A stretch of 64,000 nt of DNA from HyVt-443 sp964544655 (GCA_964544655.1 CAZJCM010000004.1:1-64000), one strand, 5' to 3'; shown: positions 8,808 to 17,569, counted from the stretch's first letter. Numbers and translations are program-made. The notes: a model not told the origin generated them from the letters alone.

Positions 8808-8874
8808 GCGACCTTCGGCTGTTTCATCAGCCTCCATCTTGTGCCATTCATCTTCCGTTCGCTGTTTCTGTCAA

Positions 8875-9033
8875 GGAGCCTCTGAACAAGTCATGGACCT
8901 CCATCTTGCTGCCAAAATGCCCAGCTTTTTCGTTGCAAATCTTCACAATAGCTGGCTATTACGTGCGATCTGCGCCTCAAATCAGCGCATTTTCATCAAC
9001 AATCTGTACGGCCCAGACTTGCTCAAAGGTTCC
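8875..9033. mobile_element. MITE-like element with IS5-type terminal inverted repeats
   Basis: The gap between cobC and cobS (8808-9050) holds an element bounded by inverted repeats. The left end GGAGCCTCTGAACAAGTC (8875-8892) matches the reverse complement of the right end (9016-9033) at 15 of 18 positions. The interior has a hairpin AATAGC-TG-GCTATT and no convincing gene. The end sequence resembles the tips of some IS5-group elements, from memory. I see no clear target duplication. A frame of 86 codons spans it, but its protein is unlike any family and looks accidental. Confidence 0.65.
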
Positions 9034-9050
9034 CTAGGGGTTCTGACCTG

Positions 9051-9788
9051 ATGCGCCTGTTTCTGTTCGCCATCCAGTTTCTTACCCGGCTACCGGTGCC
9101 CGTCAGCGCTGATTACCCCGATGCAAGGGGGCAGGGCCGGCTGGTGTTGTACTATCCGCTGGTGGGTCTGCTGATCGGTGGGCTGCTGTGGTTGGGCTGG
9201 TTGTTGCTGCAACCGGCTGCGCCGCCATTACAGGCCGCCCTGTTGTTGCTGCTATGGGTCGTGATCAGCGGTGCCCTGCACCTGGATGGGCTGGCCGATC
9301 TGGCCGATGGCTGGGTGGGCGGACAGGGGCAGCGGGAACGCACCCTGGAGATCATGAAGGACCCACGCAGCGGCCCGGTCGCCGTCGCCACCCTGGTCCT
9401 GTTGCTGCTGGTGAAATTCGCCGCCCTGAGCCAGTTGCTCGGGGATGATGCCGGGGCGATGCTCCTGCTGGCCCCCGTTGCCGGTCGTGTAGGGCTGGTG
9501 GCAGCCCTGCGCTTTCTTCCCTATGTCCGGGCCAATGGCATAGGTGCGGTACAGGCGGCGAATCTGCCCCATTCCAGTGCCGACCGTCTGTTGTTCGCGG
9601 TCGTACTGGTGCCAGTACTGTTCTGGGGGTGGAATGGGGTGTGGCTGAGCGGCTGTCTGGTACTCTGCTTCATGTTGCTGCGCGAAGGGCTGATGCGGCG
9701 GTTGGGAGGTGTCACCGGTGATGCCGCCGGGGCCATCTGTGAACTGCTGGAGGCCGCCGCATTGGTGATGGCGGTGCTGTTGCTGTGA
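9051..9788 (+). CDS. cobS: adenosylcobinamide-GDP ribazoletransferase (cobalamin synthase)
   Basis: CobS is the integral inner-membrane enzyme that joins adenosylcobinamide-GDP with alpha-ribazole (or its phosphate) to finish the nucleotide loop. The length, 245 residues, is typical. The signature HLDGLADLADGWVGG lies near residues 81-95 and is followed by KDPRSGPVA. Most of the remainder is hydrophobic, with several membrane helices rich in Leu. The ATG start lies just after the inverted-repeat element. The gene ends in GTGA, overlapping cbiB by 4 nt. Confidence 0.95.
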   Translation: MRLFLFAIQFLTRLPVPVSADYPDARGQGRLVLYYPLVGLLIGGLLWLGWLLLQPAAPPLQAALLLLLWVVISGALHLDGLADLADGWVGGQGQRERTLEIMKDPRSGPVAVATLVLLLLVKFAALSQLLGDDAGAMLLLAPVAGRVGLVAALRFLPYVRANGIGAVQAANLPHSSADRLLFAVVLVPVLFWGWNGVWLSGCLVLCFMLLREGLMRRLGGVTGDAAGAICELLEAAALVMAVLLL

Positions 9789-10675
9789 CCGCCTTTCTGG
9801 CCATCGGCGGCGTGTTGCTGGATCAGTTGTTGGGCGAGCCCCGGCGTGGTCATCCGTTGGTTTTTTTCGGTCATCTGGCCCAATTGCTGGAGCGGCGCAT
9901 GAACCGCGGCCGGCGCATCGACGGAGTGCTGGCGCTGGGGATACTCCTGTTACCGCCGGTTGCGTTGGCCGGGCTGCTGGTCCACCGGTTCGGTTTCTGG
10001 ATCGAATTGCCTCTGCTCTACTTTGTCCTGGGGGCGCGCAGTCTCACCGAGCATGCCCAAGCGGTGGCACAGGCTCTGCTGCAAGGGGATCTGTCGTTGG
10101 CGCGGCAGCGGGTGGGCTGGATGGTCAGTAGGGACACGGCTGATATGGATGCGGATGCGGTGAGCAGGGCCACCATAGAATCGGTGTTGGAGAATGGAAA
10201 CGACGCCATTTTTGCCGCCTTGTTCTGGTTTTTTCTCACCGGAGGGACTGGTGCCCTGGCCTATCGCCTGCTCAATACTCTGGACGCCATGTGGGGTTAC
10301 CGCACAGAGCGCTTTGCCGCCTTCGGCTGGTCTGCCGCCCGGCTCGATGATCTGGTCAACTGGCTGCCGGCACGCTGCACCGCCCTCAGCTATGCCCTGG
10401 CCGGCAATCGATCCATGGCGCTGCAGTGCTGGCGCCGCCAGGCCCATCTGCTGGCCAGCCCCAATGGTGGCGTGGTGATGACTGCCGGGGCCGGGGCGTT
10501 GGGAGTCGAACTGGGGGGGGATGCCCGGTATCACGGCCGTCTGCAGCACAAACCCCGGTTTGGGACTGGCCCGGCCCCAGGTGGCAAGGACATCGGGCGC
10601 GCACTCGACCTGGTCCGCCGCAGCCTGTTGATCTGGTTGGGATTGTTCCTGCTGCTGGAGTTGAGTTGTGCTTGA
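9785..10675 (+). CDS. cbiB: adenosylcobinamide-phosphate synthase (membrane amide synthase)
   Basis: CbiB (CobD in Pseudomonas naming) attaches aminopropanol or its phosphate to adenosylcobyric acid at the inner membrane. The 296-residue sequence opens with the family pattern GGVLLDQLLGEPRRGHPLV. It also has SRDTADMDADAVSRATIESV and ENGNDAIFAALFW, and ends with GGDARYHG and GKDIGRALDLV. Several membrane helices are present. The GTG start overlaps cobS by 4 nt, and its 3' end overlaps cobD by 8 nt, so the whole block is one operon. Confidence 0.95.
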   Translation: MTAFLAIGGVLLDQLLGEPRRGHPLVFFGHLAQLLERRMNRGRRIDGVLALGILLLPPVALAGLLVHRFGFWIELPLLYFVLGARSLTEHAQAVAQALLQGDLSLARQRVGWMVSRDTADMDADAVSRATIESVLENGNDAIFAALFWFFLTGGTGALAYRLLNTLDAMWGYRTERFAAFGWSAARLDDLVNWLPARCTALSYALAGNRSMALQCWRRQAHLLASPNGGVVMTAGAGALGVELGGDARYHGRLQHKPRFGTGPAPGGKDIGRALDLVRRSLLIWLGLFLLLELSCA

Positions 10676-11663
10676 GCATGGTGGCCGACTGGGTCAGGCT
10701 GCTGCCCGTTACGGCATCCCCCAGGACCGGTGGCTGGATCTCTCGACCGGCATCAATCCACAAGGCTGGCCAGTGCCGCCGTTGCCGGCGGACGTATGGC
10801 AACGCCTGCCGCAGGAGGACGATGGGTTGGAGCAGGCCGCGGCCCGTTATTTTGCCTGTGACAGCCTGTTGCCGGTGGCCGGCTCCCAGGCGGCGATCCA
10901 GGCCCTGCCCAGGTTGTTCCCGACCGCCCGGGTGGGCGTCCTGCAGCCTGGTTATGCCGAGCATCCCTGGGCCTGGAAGCAGGCTGGTCACCGGGTGGAG
11001 GCGTTGTCGGCTGGAGAGATCGATAAACGGCTTGCGCAGCTGCAGGTGCTGGTGCTGTGCCGGCCAAACAATCCGGACGGCCTGGTGCTGGAACCACAGC
11101 AGCTGTTGGCATGGCATCGGCGGCTGCATGCCCGGGGGGGCTGGCTGGTGTTGGATGAGGCCTTCATCGATCCCACACCGGAGCTGAGCCTGGCCGGTCT
11201 CTGTCCACGACCGGGCCTGATCGTGTTGCGTTCCCTGGGCAAGTTTTTTGGCCTGGCGGGGCTGAGAGTCGGCTTCGTGCTGGCGCAACCCGCCCTGTTG
11301 CACCGGTTGCGGGAGTGGCTAGGCCCCTGGCACGTAAGTGGGCCGGCCCGTGTGATTGCGGAAGCGGCGCTTAATGACCTTGATTGGCAGCAGCAGACCC
11401 GCAAGCAGCTGCACCTGGATGGCCAACGATTGGCCGGGTTACTGAAACGCACTGGTCTGCCCCCCTGTGGAGGGACCAGTCTGTTTCAGTTTGTGCCCAC
11501 AGCAGCGGCGGCAGCCATTCATCAAGCGTTGGCAAGGCAGGGGGTGCTGCTGCGGTTGTTCGAACAGCTGCCGGCACTGCGTGTCGGCCTGCCCGGGAGT
11601 GAGAACTGCTGGCAGCGCCTGGAACAGGCCTTGGAACACCCGTCGGTCCAATGCCTGCGCTGA
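10668..11663 (+). CDS. cobD: threonine-phosphate decarboxylase (PLP enzyme)
   Basis: CobD decarboxylates L-threonine phosphate to aminopropanol phosphate, the linker that CbiB adds. The protein has 331 residues and the fold-type I aminotransferase pattern. Its N-terminus, LEHGGRLGQAAARYGI and LDLSTGINP, is typical of CobD. The PLP-binding Lys is in RSLGKFFGLAGLRVGF, and an Asp that pairs with the ring nitrogen lies in LVLDEAF. The GTG start lies inside the end of cbiB. It ends 53 nt from the stop of the convergent cbiP gene. Confidence 0.93.
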   Translation: MLEHGGRLGQAAARYGIPQDRWLDLSTGINPQGWPVPPLPADVWQRLPQEDDGLEQAAARYFACDSLLPVAGSQAAIQALPRLFPTARVGVLQPGYAEHPWAWKQAGHRVEALSAGEIDKRLAQLQVLVLCRPNNPDGLVLEPQQLLAWHRRLHARGGWLVLDEAFIDPTPELSLAGLCPRPGLIVLRSLGKFFGLAGLRVGFVLAQPALLHRLREWLGPWHVSGPARVIAEAALNDLDWQQQTRKQLHLDGQRLAGLLKRTGLPPCGGTSLFQFVPTAAAAAIHQALARQGVLLRLFEQLPALRVGLPGSENCWQRLEQALEHPSVQCLR

Positions 11664-11716
11664 TCTGCCTCCAATGTTGCATGCAGGGGTGCGATGATCG
11701 TGCCGGGATGGTCTTC

Positions 11717-13189
11717 TCAGGCGGGGGGCTCGGCACCGGCGATGGCGAGTATCTGTTTCAGGTTCAGATGCGCCTCGATTGCATCTGCCAGCTGCTCGAT
11801 CCCGGCCTCACGAATGGCGTGATAGTCTGGTGTTTCAGGGGCCTGGAGACCGGCCCAGCGCAACAGGGCATCACAGGCCGGGGGTGACTCGAACAGGCCG
11901 TGCCAGTAAGTCCCTGCCACCTGCCCATCGGCCGACAAGGCGCCGTCGTTACCGCTTTCATGCTCGATCAACGGCCGCTGCAGGGCACTGCCGCGGCTGA
12001 TGCCCATGTGGATCTCGTAGCCGGATACACCGGCCTGTTCCAGGACCATGCGGCCATGGCGCAGATGCAGCTGCTTCTCCCGTTCCAGCCGGGTCTCCAT
12101 CTCCAGCAGACCAAGACCCGGGCTGCTGCCAGCCGGCCCTTCGATACCATCCGGATCGGCCAGGGTCTGTCCCAGCATCTGGAAACCGCCGCAAATGCCC
12201 AGCACCTTGCCGCCATAACGGAGGTGGCGGCGAATCGATTCATCCCAGCCCTGTCGGCGTAGCCATGCCAGGTCGGAGCGAACGCTCTTGGAGCCGGGAA
12301 GCAGGATCAGATCGGCTGTCGGCAGGGGTCGGTCAGGCGCAGCCCAGATCAACTCCACCTGTGGGTGCAGGCGCAGCGGGTCCAGGTCGGTATGGTTGCT
12401 GATCCGGGGCAGGGCAGGCACCACTACCCGCAGGGCGTGTTCAGACGCCGTCGTCTGCTGCTGGCGGCTGAGGCTGTCCTCGGCCTCGAGATGCAGGCCG
12501 TTGAGATAGGGCAACACGCCCAGTACCGGGATACCGGTATGGGCCTCCAGCCAGTCGAGTCCCGGTTGCAGCAGGCTGCGGTCACCGCGAAAGCGGTTGA
12601 TGACGAAGCCCTGAATGCGGGAGCGCTCGGATTCGGAGAGCAGTTCCAGCGTGCCGACAAGGTGGGCGAACACGCCGCCGCGATCGATATCGGCGATCAG
12701 CACCACCGGGCAATCCACCTGCTCGGCAAAACCCATATTGGCGATGTCCTTGTCCCGCAGATTGATCTCTGCCGGGCTGCCGGCCCCCTCCACCAGGATA
12801 TGCCGGTAGCGGTCGGCCAGTCGCTGGTGGGATTCCAGCACCGCCTGCATCGCGACGGGCTTGTAGTCGTGATAGCTCCAGGCGGTCATGTCGTCCCGTG
12901 CTGCCCGCCCCTGAATGATGACCTGACATCCCTGATCCGTATTCGGCTTCAGCAGTACCGGGTTCATGTCCGTGTGGGGTGACAGCCCAGCGGCCTGGGC
13001 CTGTACCGCCTGGGCGCGGCCAATCTCCCCCCCGTCGCTGGTGACGGCGCTATTCAGGGCCATGTTCTGGGGTTTGAACGGTACCACCGACAGGCCCAGG
13101 CGCCGGAACACCCGGCACAGTCCGGTTACCAGCAGGCTCTTGCCGGCATCTGATGTAGTGCCCTGAATCATCAGCGTATGGCTGTTCAT
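11717..13189 (-). CDS. cobQ: cobyric acid synthase (glutamine-dependent amidase)
   Basis: This enzyme (CbiP or CobQ) amidates four side chains of adenosyl-cobyrinic acid a,c-diamide, using glutamine and ATP. It has 490 residues. The N-terminal P-loop-like domain starts IQGTTSDAGKSLL, and KPQNMALNS follows. The C-terminal class I-like glutaminase domain has its Cys in GICGGFQMLG and a His in YWHGLFE. It lies on the opposite strand to the other cobalamin genes and so has its own promoter, somewhere before 13189. Corrin-ring genes acting earlier are not in the window. Confidence 0.96.
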   Translation of the reverse strand: MNSHTLMIQGTTSDAGKSLLVTGLCRVFRRLGLSVVPFKPQNMALNSAVTSDGGEIGRAQAVQAQAAGLSPHTDMNPVLLKPNTDQGCQVIIQGRAARDDMTAWSYHDYKPVAMQAVLESHQRLADRYRHILVEGAGSPAEINLRDKDIANMGFAEQVDCPVVLIADIDRGGVFAHLVGTLELLSESERSRIQGFVINRFRGDRSLLQPGLDWLEAHTGIPVLGVLPYLNGLHLEAEDSLSRQQQTTASEHALRVVVPALPRISNHTDLDPLRLHPQVELIWAAPDRPLPTADLILLPGSKSVRSDLAWLRRQGWDESIRRHLRYGGKVLGICGGFQMLGQTLADPDGIEGPAGSSPGLGLLEMETRLEREKQLHLRHGRMVLEQAGVSGYEIHMGISRGSALQRPLIEHESGNDGALSADGQVAGTYWHGLFESPPACDALLRWAGLQAPETPDYHAIREAGIEQLADAIEAHLNLKQILAIAGAEPPA

Positions 13190-13408
13190 ATTGTTTGGTC
13201 TGGCCTTGTTTCAGAAGATGTTATTATGGTAAGCAACAAGTTAGCTGTTGGCATATGAGGGGTCGGAGGAAGAATGTGATTGACTGGGTACACAACTTTC
13301 GTGATGGATGGCCGGGTGAATGAGGCGGGATCATATCATTGATTGGATTTCCACGGTTCCACGTTCGGCCTGATTGCGCCGGTCGATGAGTTATCCAGGA
13401 GTGTGCTG

Positions 13409-14230
13409 ATGGAAAGGGAAGCAGTGGTTGAGGGCCTGACGGGAGATGCGCTGGCAGAGGCCCTGCTGCAGGCCCCCGATCTTCCCTCATTGCCTCATGT
13501 CTTGCTGGAGATCTATCAACTGCTCTTTTCCGATGTAGCGGGTGTCGATCGTATCGCGGTACTGCTGGAAACCGATGCTGCGCTCACTGCCCGCACCCTG
13601 CGCCTGGCCAACTCGGCATACTATCGTATGCCCAGAGAGGTCGTCAGGGTCGATGAGGCGGTCTCCCGCATCGGCCCGTTCGATGTCTGGTGGCTGCTCT
13701 TTACCACGGAAGTGAAAGGGCTGTTCTTCGGCATCGACCGCCAATTGATGGATATGGAAGGCTTTTGGCGCCACAGCCTGTTTACTGCATGCGCCAGCCG
13801 CAGTCTGGCGGAATACCACGGTATCGGTGTGCCGGGTGATTTCTTCGTCGCCGGATTGTTACACGATATTGGCAAGCTGCTGCTGTTGCAGCAGCTGCCG
13901 GTGGAATATGGCCCCCTGCTTGCAGAAGCGGCAGAGACAGGGCAGACATTGTCCCTGCTGGAGCAGGAACGGCTGGGTCTTGGCCATGCGCTGATTGGCG
14001 GCCGGCTGCTCGAGGCCTGGGGACTGCCGGAGCTGGTGGTGTCCCAGGCGCTGCAGCACCATCGGGCCATCGAGGAAATCTCTGCCTCATCACTGGTGGC
14101 GGTAGCCAACCAGGCTGCGCACATGCTGCTGGATGAAATATCGAGCCCGACTGTCGAGGCCTTTCTGGAGGATGGCCTGATATCCAGCATCGAAGCCGAT
14201 TATCGGCAGCGGGTGGAGATGATTCTCTGA
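13409..14230 (+). CDS. HDOD domain signalling protein
   Basis: An HDOD protein of 273 residues. I choose ATG at 13409, because AGGAG lies 7 nt before it; an upstream TTG at 13343 would add 22 residues. The HDOD pattern runs from about residue 15 to 215: LPSLPHVLLEIYQLL, then ARTLRLANSAYYRMP, WRHSLFTACASRSLA, and VAGLLHDIGKLLL, in which an HD pair is kept. HDOD proteins are usually regulatory and non-enzymatic, often linked to c-di-GMP, chemotaxis or stress signalling. It stands alone between cobQ and cbpA, and nothing nearby points to a partner. Confidence 0.88.
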   Translation: MEREAVVEGLTGDALAEALLQAPDLPSLPHVLLEIYQLLFSDVAGVDRIAVLLETDAALTARTLRLANSAYYRMPREVVRVDEAVSRIGPFDVWWLLFTTEVKGLFFGIDRQLMDMEGFWRHSLFTACASRSLAEYHGIGVPGDFFVAGLLHDIGKLLLLQQLPVEYGPLLAEAAETGQTLSLLEQERLGLGHALIGGRLLEAWGLPELVVSQALQHHRAIEEISASSLVAVANQAAHMLLDEISSPTVEAFLEDGLISSIEADYRQRVEMIL

Positions 14231-14331
14231 CCTTGGCTTGAAACCCGGTGTCTGGTGACCCATCTTGTGCAAAGAATCGAAGTATGCAGCGGAACGTTCA
14301 CAGGTTTCTAGACAATCAATCAGGGTAGTTC

Positions 14332-15285
14332 ATGGAATTCAAAGATTATTACGACGTCATTGGGGTGAAGCGCGATGCCACCCAGGATGAAATCAAGCGG
14401 GCCTATCGCAAATTGGCCCGTAAATACCATCCCGACGTGAGCAAGGCACCGGACGCCGAGGAGCGCTTCAAAGAGGTTGGCGAGGCCTATGAGGTGTTAA
14501 AGGATCCGGAGAAGCGGGCCGCCTATGACCAACTCGGCGCCAATTGGCAGGCGGGACAGGATTTTCATCCGCCGCCGGATTGGGATGCGGGATTTGAATT
14601 CAGCGGCGGGGGCTATACCGCTGGTGATGCCTCTGCCTTCAGTGATTTCTTCGAGTCCCTGTTTGGGCAGCAAGGTCGCGGCGGCAGTGCCGGCTATCGG
14701 CGCAGCAGTGGCTTCCATGCCCGGGGCGAGGATCACCATGCCAAGGTGTTGATCGATCTGGAGGATGCCTATCACGGGGCCACCCGTTCGATCGTCCTGC
14801 AGGTGCCGGAAGTTGGACCGGATGGTCGTGTGCACACCCGCAAGCGGACCCTCAATGTGCGCATTCCAAAAGGCGTGCGTCAGGGCCAGCATATCAGACT
14901 GGCCGGACAGGGTGCGCCGGGAATGGGTGAGGGACCGGCCGGCGACCTCTATCTGGAGGTGGAGTTCAGGCCGCATCCGTTCTACCACGTGGAAGGACGG
15001 GATCTGTACATCGATTTGCCGGTGACGCCTTGGGAAGCGGCCCTGGGTGCCACCTTGAAAGTGCCGACGCCGTCCGGGATGGTGGATCTGAAGATTCCTG
15101 CCGGTTCAACCCAAGGACGCAAGTTGCGCCTCAAGGGACGGGGTATACCCGGCAAGCCACCCGGTGATCTCTATGTGGTGCTGCAGATCGCCTTGCCGCC
15201 CGCAGACAGTGACAAAGCGAAGGAGATCTATCGCACCATGCAGAAGGAACTCGACTTCAATCCACGCCGGCACCTGGGGGTTTGA
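14332..15285 (+). CDS. cbpA: curved DNA-binding protein / DnaJ-class co-chaperone
   Basis: CbpA is a J-domain co-chaperone of DnaK that also binds curved DNA. In 317 residues there is an N-terminal J domain (about 4-70) with the HPD tripeptide in KYHPDVS, a Gly/Phe-rich linker, and two C-terminal beta-barrel substrate domains. There is no DnaJ zinc-finger region, which separates CbpA from DnaJ. The small gene right after it encodes its partner CbpM. Confidence 0.95.
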   Translation: MEFKDYYDVIGVKRDATQDEIKRAYRKLARKYHPDVSKAPDAEERFKEVGEAYEVLKDPEKRAAYDQLGANWQAGQDFHPPPDWDAGFEFSGGGYTAGDASAFSDFFESLFGQQGRGGSAGYRRSSGFHARGEDHHAKVLIDLEDAYHGATRSIVLQVPEVGPDGRVHTRKRTLNVRIPKGVRQGQHIRLAGQGAPGMGEGPAGDLYLEVEFRPHPFYHVEGRDLYIDLPVTPWEAALGATLKVPTPSGMVDLKIPAGSTQGRKLRLKGRGIPGKPPGDLYVVLQIALPPADSDKAKEIYRTMQKELDFNPRRHLGV

Positions 15286-15292
15286 ACTGGTT

Positions 15293-15610
15293 ATGAAGCG
15301 CGATATTCAATCCATATGCACAGGTACCATCCTGGAGGATGAGATTCAGTTAACCCTGGCCGAGCTGTCACGTGGCTGCTCGGTGCAGGCGGTACACATT
15401 CTGGAGATGGTGGATGAGGGTATCCTCGAACCCCTGGGTGACGATCCCGTCAATTGGCGCTTTCCCGGCGACAGTCTGCGCCGGGCCCGTACGGCCCTGA
15501 GGCTGCAGCGCGACCTGGAGATAAACCTGCCGGGGGCGGCCATGGTGGTCGATTTGCTGGATGAGATCGATCGGCTGCATGCACGGCTGCGGCAATTGGA
15601 GAGAGGTTGA
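15293..15610 (+). CDS. cbpM: chaperone modulator CbpM
   Basis: This 105-residue protein begins at ATG 15293, 7 nt after the cbpA stop. It has the CbpM/MerR-like helix-turn-helix pattern: TLAELSRGCSVQAVHILEMV, then a wing with GILEP and WRFPG, followed by a long helix of the type LRRARTALRLQRDLEIN. CbpM binds the J domain of CbpA and inhibits both its co-chaperone and DNA-binding activities. The adjacent arrangement is the usual one. No strong ribosome-binding site is seen, so translation probably depends on cbpA. Confidence 0.93.
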   Translation: MKRDIQSICTGTILEDEIQLTLAELSRGCSVQAVHILEMVDEGILEPLGDDPVNWRFPGDSLRRARTALRLQRDLEINLPGAAMVVDLLDEIDRLHARLRQLERG

Positions 15611-15617
15611 CCTTCTG

Positions 15618-15656
15618 ACGGAACGGCAGGCTGTGCTGAACCACCTGCCGTTCCGT
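15618..15656. terminator. strong hairpin between convergent genes
   Basis: ACGGAACGGCAGG (15618-15630) and its exact complement CCTGCCGTTCCGT (15644-15656) make a 13-bp stem with a 13-nt loop. It lies between cbpM (plus) and the DUF2333 gene (minus). No T-run follows on either strand, but the place and stem suggest a bidirectional transcription stop. Confidence 0.65.
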
Positions 15657-15660
15657 TCGC

Positions 15661-16728
15661 TCAACCTTGCTGCAGCAGATCCCGCAGATCGATCACCGCG
15701 GCATTGGCCCGTGAGATATAGGAGCTCATCACCAGGGAATAGTTGGTGACGAAACCGAAGCCACGGCCGTTCAACACCACCGGGCTGAATACGGGCTGTT
15801 GTGCCGCCTCCAGTTCACGGATGATCTGGCGCAGGCTGATCAGGGCGTTTTTCTTCTGCAGGATAGACTGAAAGTCGAGCTCGATGGCGTGCAGAATCTG
15901 CACCAGTGCCCAGGTGGAGCCACGGGCTTCGTAGAAGACATCATCGATCTCCAGCCACGGCGTTTTGATCGACAGTTGGCCGGGGGTGTTGGTCGACTGG
16001 GTGGCATCCGGGTCACCGGCCAGATCGGTATTCACCCGCTCTTGCCCGACGCTGGCACTGAGCCGCTGGGAGAGGCTGCCAAGCCGCTTCTCCACGATGG
16101 AGAGCCAGTCTCGCAGATTGTCCGCCCTGGCATAGAATTGGGTGCCCTGATTGGTCTTGCTTGAAAGATCATTCAGATACTGATGTAGCGCCTTTATCCC
16201 CTTGCGGTATTCGTTCTCGGTGGCGGGAAAGATCCAGGAGTCGTTGTTGAAATTGAGCTGCGGTTCGGCGATGGCCAGATATTTGTTCTCCACCGACTGT
16301 GACTGGGAGCGGCTGAGATCGTTACGCAGTGAGCGGGCCAGATCCCGTGCCTGGACCAGTACGCCGAATTCCCAGTTGGGCATATTGTCCATCCATGCCG
16401 AGGGCGGCATGATGTCGTTGCTCAGGTATCCGCCGGGTTTGTCCAGCAGGGTCTCCACGATACCGATCAGCGTGGCCGTGGTATAGCTGCCGGTGACGGG
16501 TTCCAGGCCAGGTGACAACTGGGCGCGGGTGACTGCCTGCACATCCAGCGGATCCGGTTCCTGGCTCCAATAGACGCTGAAGCCAGCCATCAGCAGCAGC
16601 AGGGTCATCAGGCCGACGCCGCTGGCCCAGACCCATCCTTTTTCCCGTAGTGTCATGGGGTGATACAACATCACCAGGCGTCGAAACGCGGTGGTCAGCC
16701 CGTGGGTAAAACGCTGAAAAATACTCAT
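15661..16728 (-). CDS. DUF2333 family inner-membrane protein
   Basis: A 355-residue protein with the DUF2333 pattern. A short cytoplasmic start is followed by one membrane segment (WASGVGLMTLLLLMAGFSVY, about residues 34-54) and a large periplasmic part. Family features include VTGSYTTATLIGIVETLLDK, GYLSNDIMPPS, NWEFGVLVQARD and, near the end, VLNGRGFGFVTNYSLVMSSY. I place the start at ATG 16728, 4 nt after the stop of the DUF4389 gene; 16761 is possible but would overlap it. Function is unknown. The pairing with a DUF4389 membrane protein suggests an envelope role. Confidence 0.85.
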   Translation of the reverse strand: MSIFQRFTHGLTTAFRRLVMLYHPMTLREKGWVWASGVGLMTLLLLMAGFSVYWSQEPDPLDVQAVTRAQLSPGLEPVTGSYTTATLIGIVETLLDKPGGYLSNDIMPPSAWMDNMPNWEFGVLVQARDLARSLRNDLSRSQSQSVENKYLAIAEPQLNFNNDSWIFPATENEYRKGIKALHQYLNDLSSKTNQGTQFYARADNLRDWLSIVEKRLGSLSQRLSASVGQERVNTDLAGDPDATQSTNTPGQLSIKTPWLEIDDVFYEARGSTWALVQILHAIELDFQSILQKKNALISLRQIIRELEAAQQPVFSPVVLNGRGFGFVTNYSLVMSSYISRANAAVIDLRDLLQQG

Positions 16729-16732
16729 ACTG

Positions 16733-17053
16733 TTAATCTGCTCTGTGGCTATGGGAGGCAATGATCAGCTTTGGCTCATCGTCATCGGCCCAAGCGTTGA
16801 AGGGGAAAGGGCGGTAATCGCTGTTGAACGTGAGGAACAGGAGAATTCGGTAGAGATAGTCTGCCAACTGCTTTCCCAGTGCCTGCAAAGGCTCATTGCC
16901 GTTGCCATTGACCAGCCGGAACAGCACTTGTGCAATGACCAGAATCACCAGCAGGGTCTCTGCGATGCTGTAGGCAAGCCCTAGTATCAGCATGCTGACT
17001 ATGCGTTTCCATGCGGACTCATCGCTCATCTTGTGGTTGATGATCTGCGGCAT
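16733..17053 (-). CDS. DUF4389 family membrane protein
   Basis: A 106-residue protein starting at ATG 17053, where GGAAGG stands 5 nt before the start. The core SMLILGLAYSIAETLLVILV, continuing into IAQVLFRLVNG, is one long hydrophobic region, followed by LGKQLADYLYRILLFLTFNS and the conserved RPFPFNAW. This is the DUF4389 pattern. The family is of unknown function and is often found beside other small membrane proteins. It lies directly before the DUF2333 gene (5-nt gap), so they are one transcript. Confidence 0.85.
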   Translation of the reverse strand: MPQIINHKMSDESAWKRIVSMLILGLAYSIAETLLVILVIAQVLFRLVNGNGNEPLQALGKQLADYLYRILLFLTFNSDYRPFPFNAWADDDEPKLIIASHSHRAD

Positions 17054-17269
17054 CTCATCCTTCCTTTTCGTCCTGACAAAACCGACAACATGGGGCATGA
17101 AGGGCGACAAATCAACCGGGGGCGTGCATCTTGCTCTCAACTCTGCCTTCGCCCATGTGAAGCGGTTTACCATCGCCCTATCCCCGCCTGTGATTATGCT
17201 TCATCCGACAAAGGAGACATATCTGCCCGCTCGTCAATTTACCGGGGTTATGTGATACTGAAGGCCGTT

Positions 17270-17517
17270 AACCCCAATGGTGCACCCGGCCACCTTTGGG
17301 ATAGTATAACGTTATGATATATAAACGATTTGTGTGTATATTGGCGGGCAGCGAAATGTAACCATCCTCTGTTGAACGCGCTCTCGCGCCGATCTGGACG
17401 CCCTCAGCTGGCATTTTCTCAATCATCAATAGCTTAGGCTATTGATTCGATCGAAAATCCACCTGAGAGCGATCATCTCGGCACGATCATCGCGTTCCCG
17501 GGTGCAACATTGGGGTT
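17270..17517. mobile_element. MITE-like element bounded by 20-bp inverted repeats, with an internal long imperfect palindrome
   Basis: The 516-nt gap 17054-17569 has no gene. It holds AACCCCAATGGTGCACCCGG at 17270-17289 and, inverted with one mismatch, the same 20 bp at 17498-17517. Inside, 17374-17497 is a long imperfect palindrome: arms of about 55 nt start with GAACGCG, share GCCGA, CTCAG-TGG and ATTTTC, and meet at the perfect hairpin TCAATAGC-TTAG-GCTATTGA (17426-17445). The structure fits a non-autonomous mobile element or a folded RNA. No target duplication is clear. The right end lies about 50 nt before sbcD, so it may have displaced or supplied the promoter of that operon. Confidence 0.6.
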
Positions 17518-17569
17518 TATAAAATTTTGCCATCCGAGCACTTCACCAGTTTTTCTTTCCAGGGCAATT

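Noticed and set aside
8791..9051. 86-codon frame between cobC and cobS
   Set aside because: It spans an inverted-repeat element, starts inside cobC, and its protein resembles no family; best read as noncoding.
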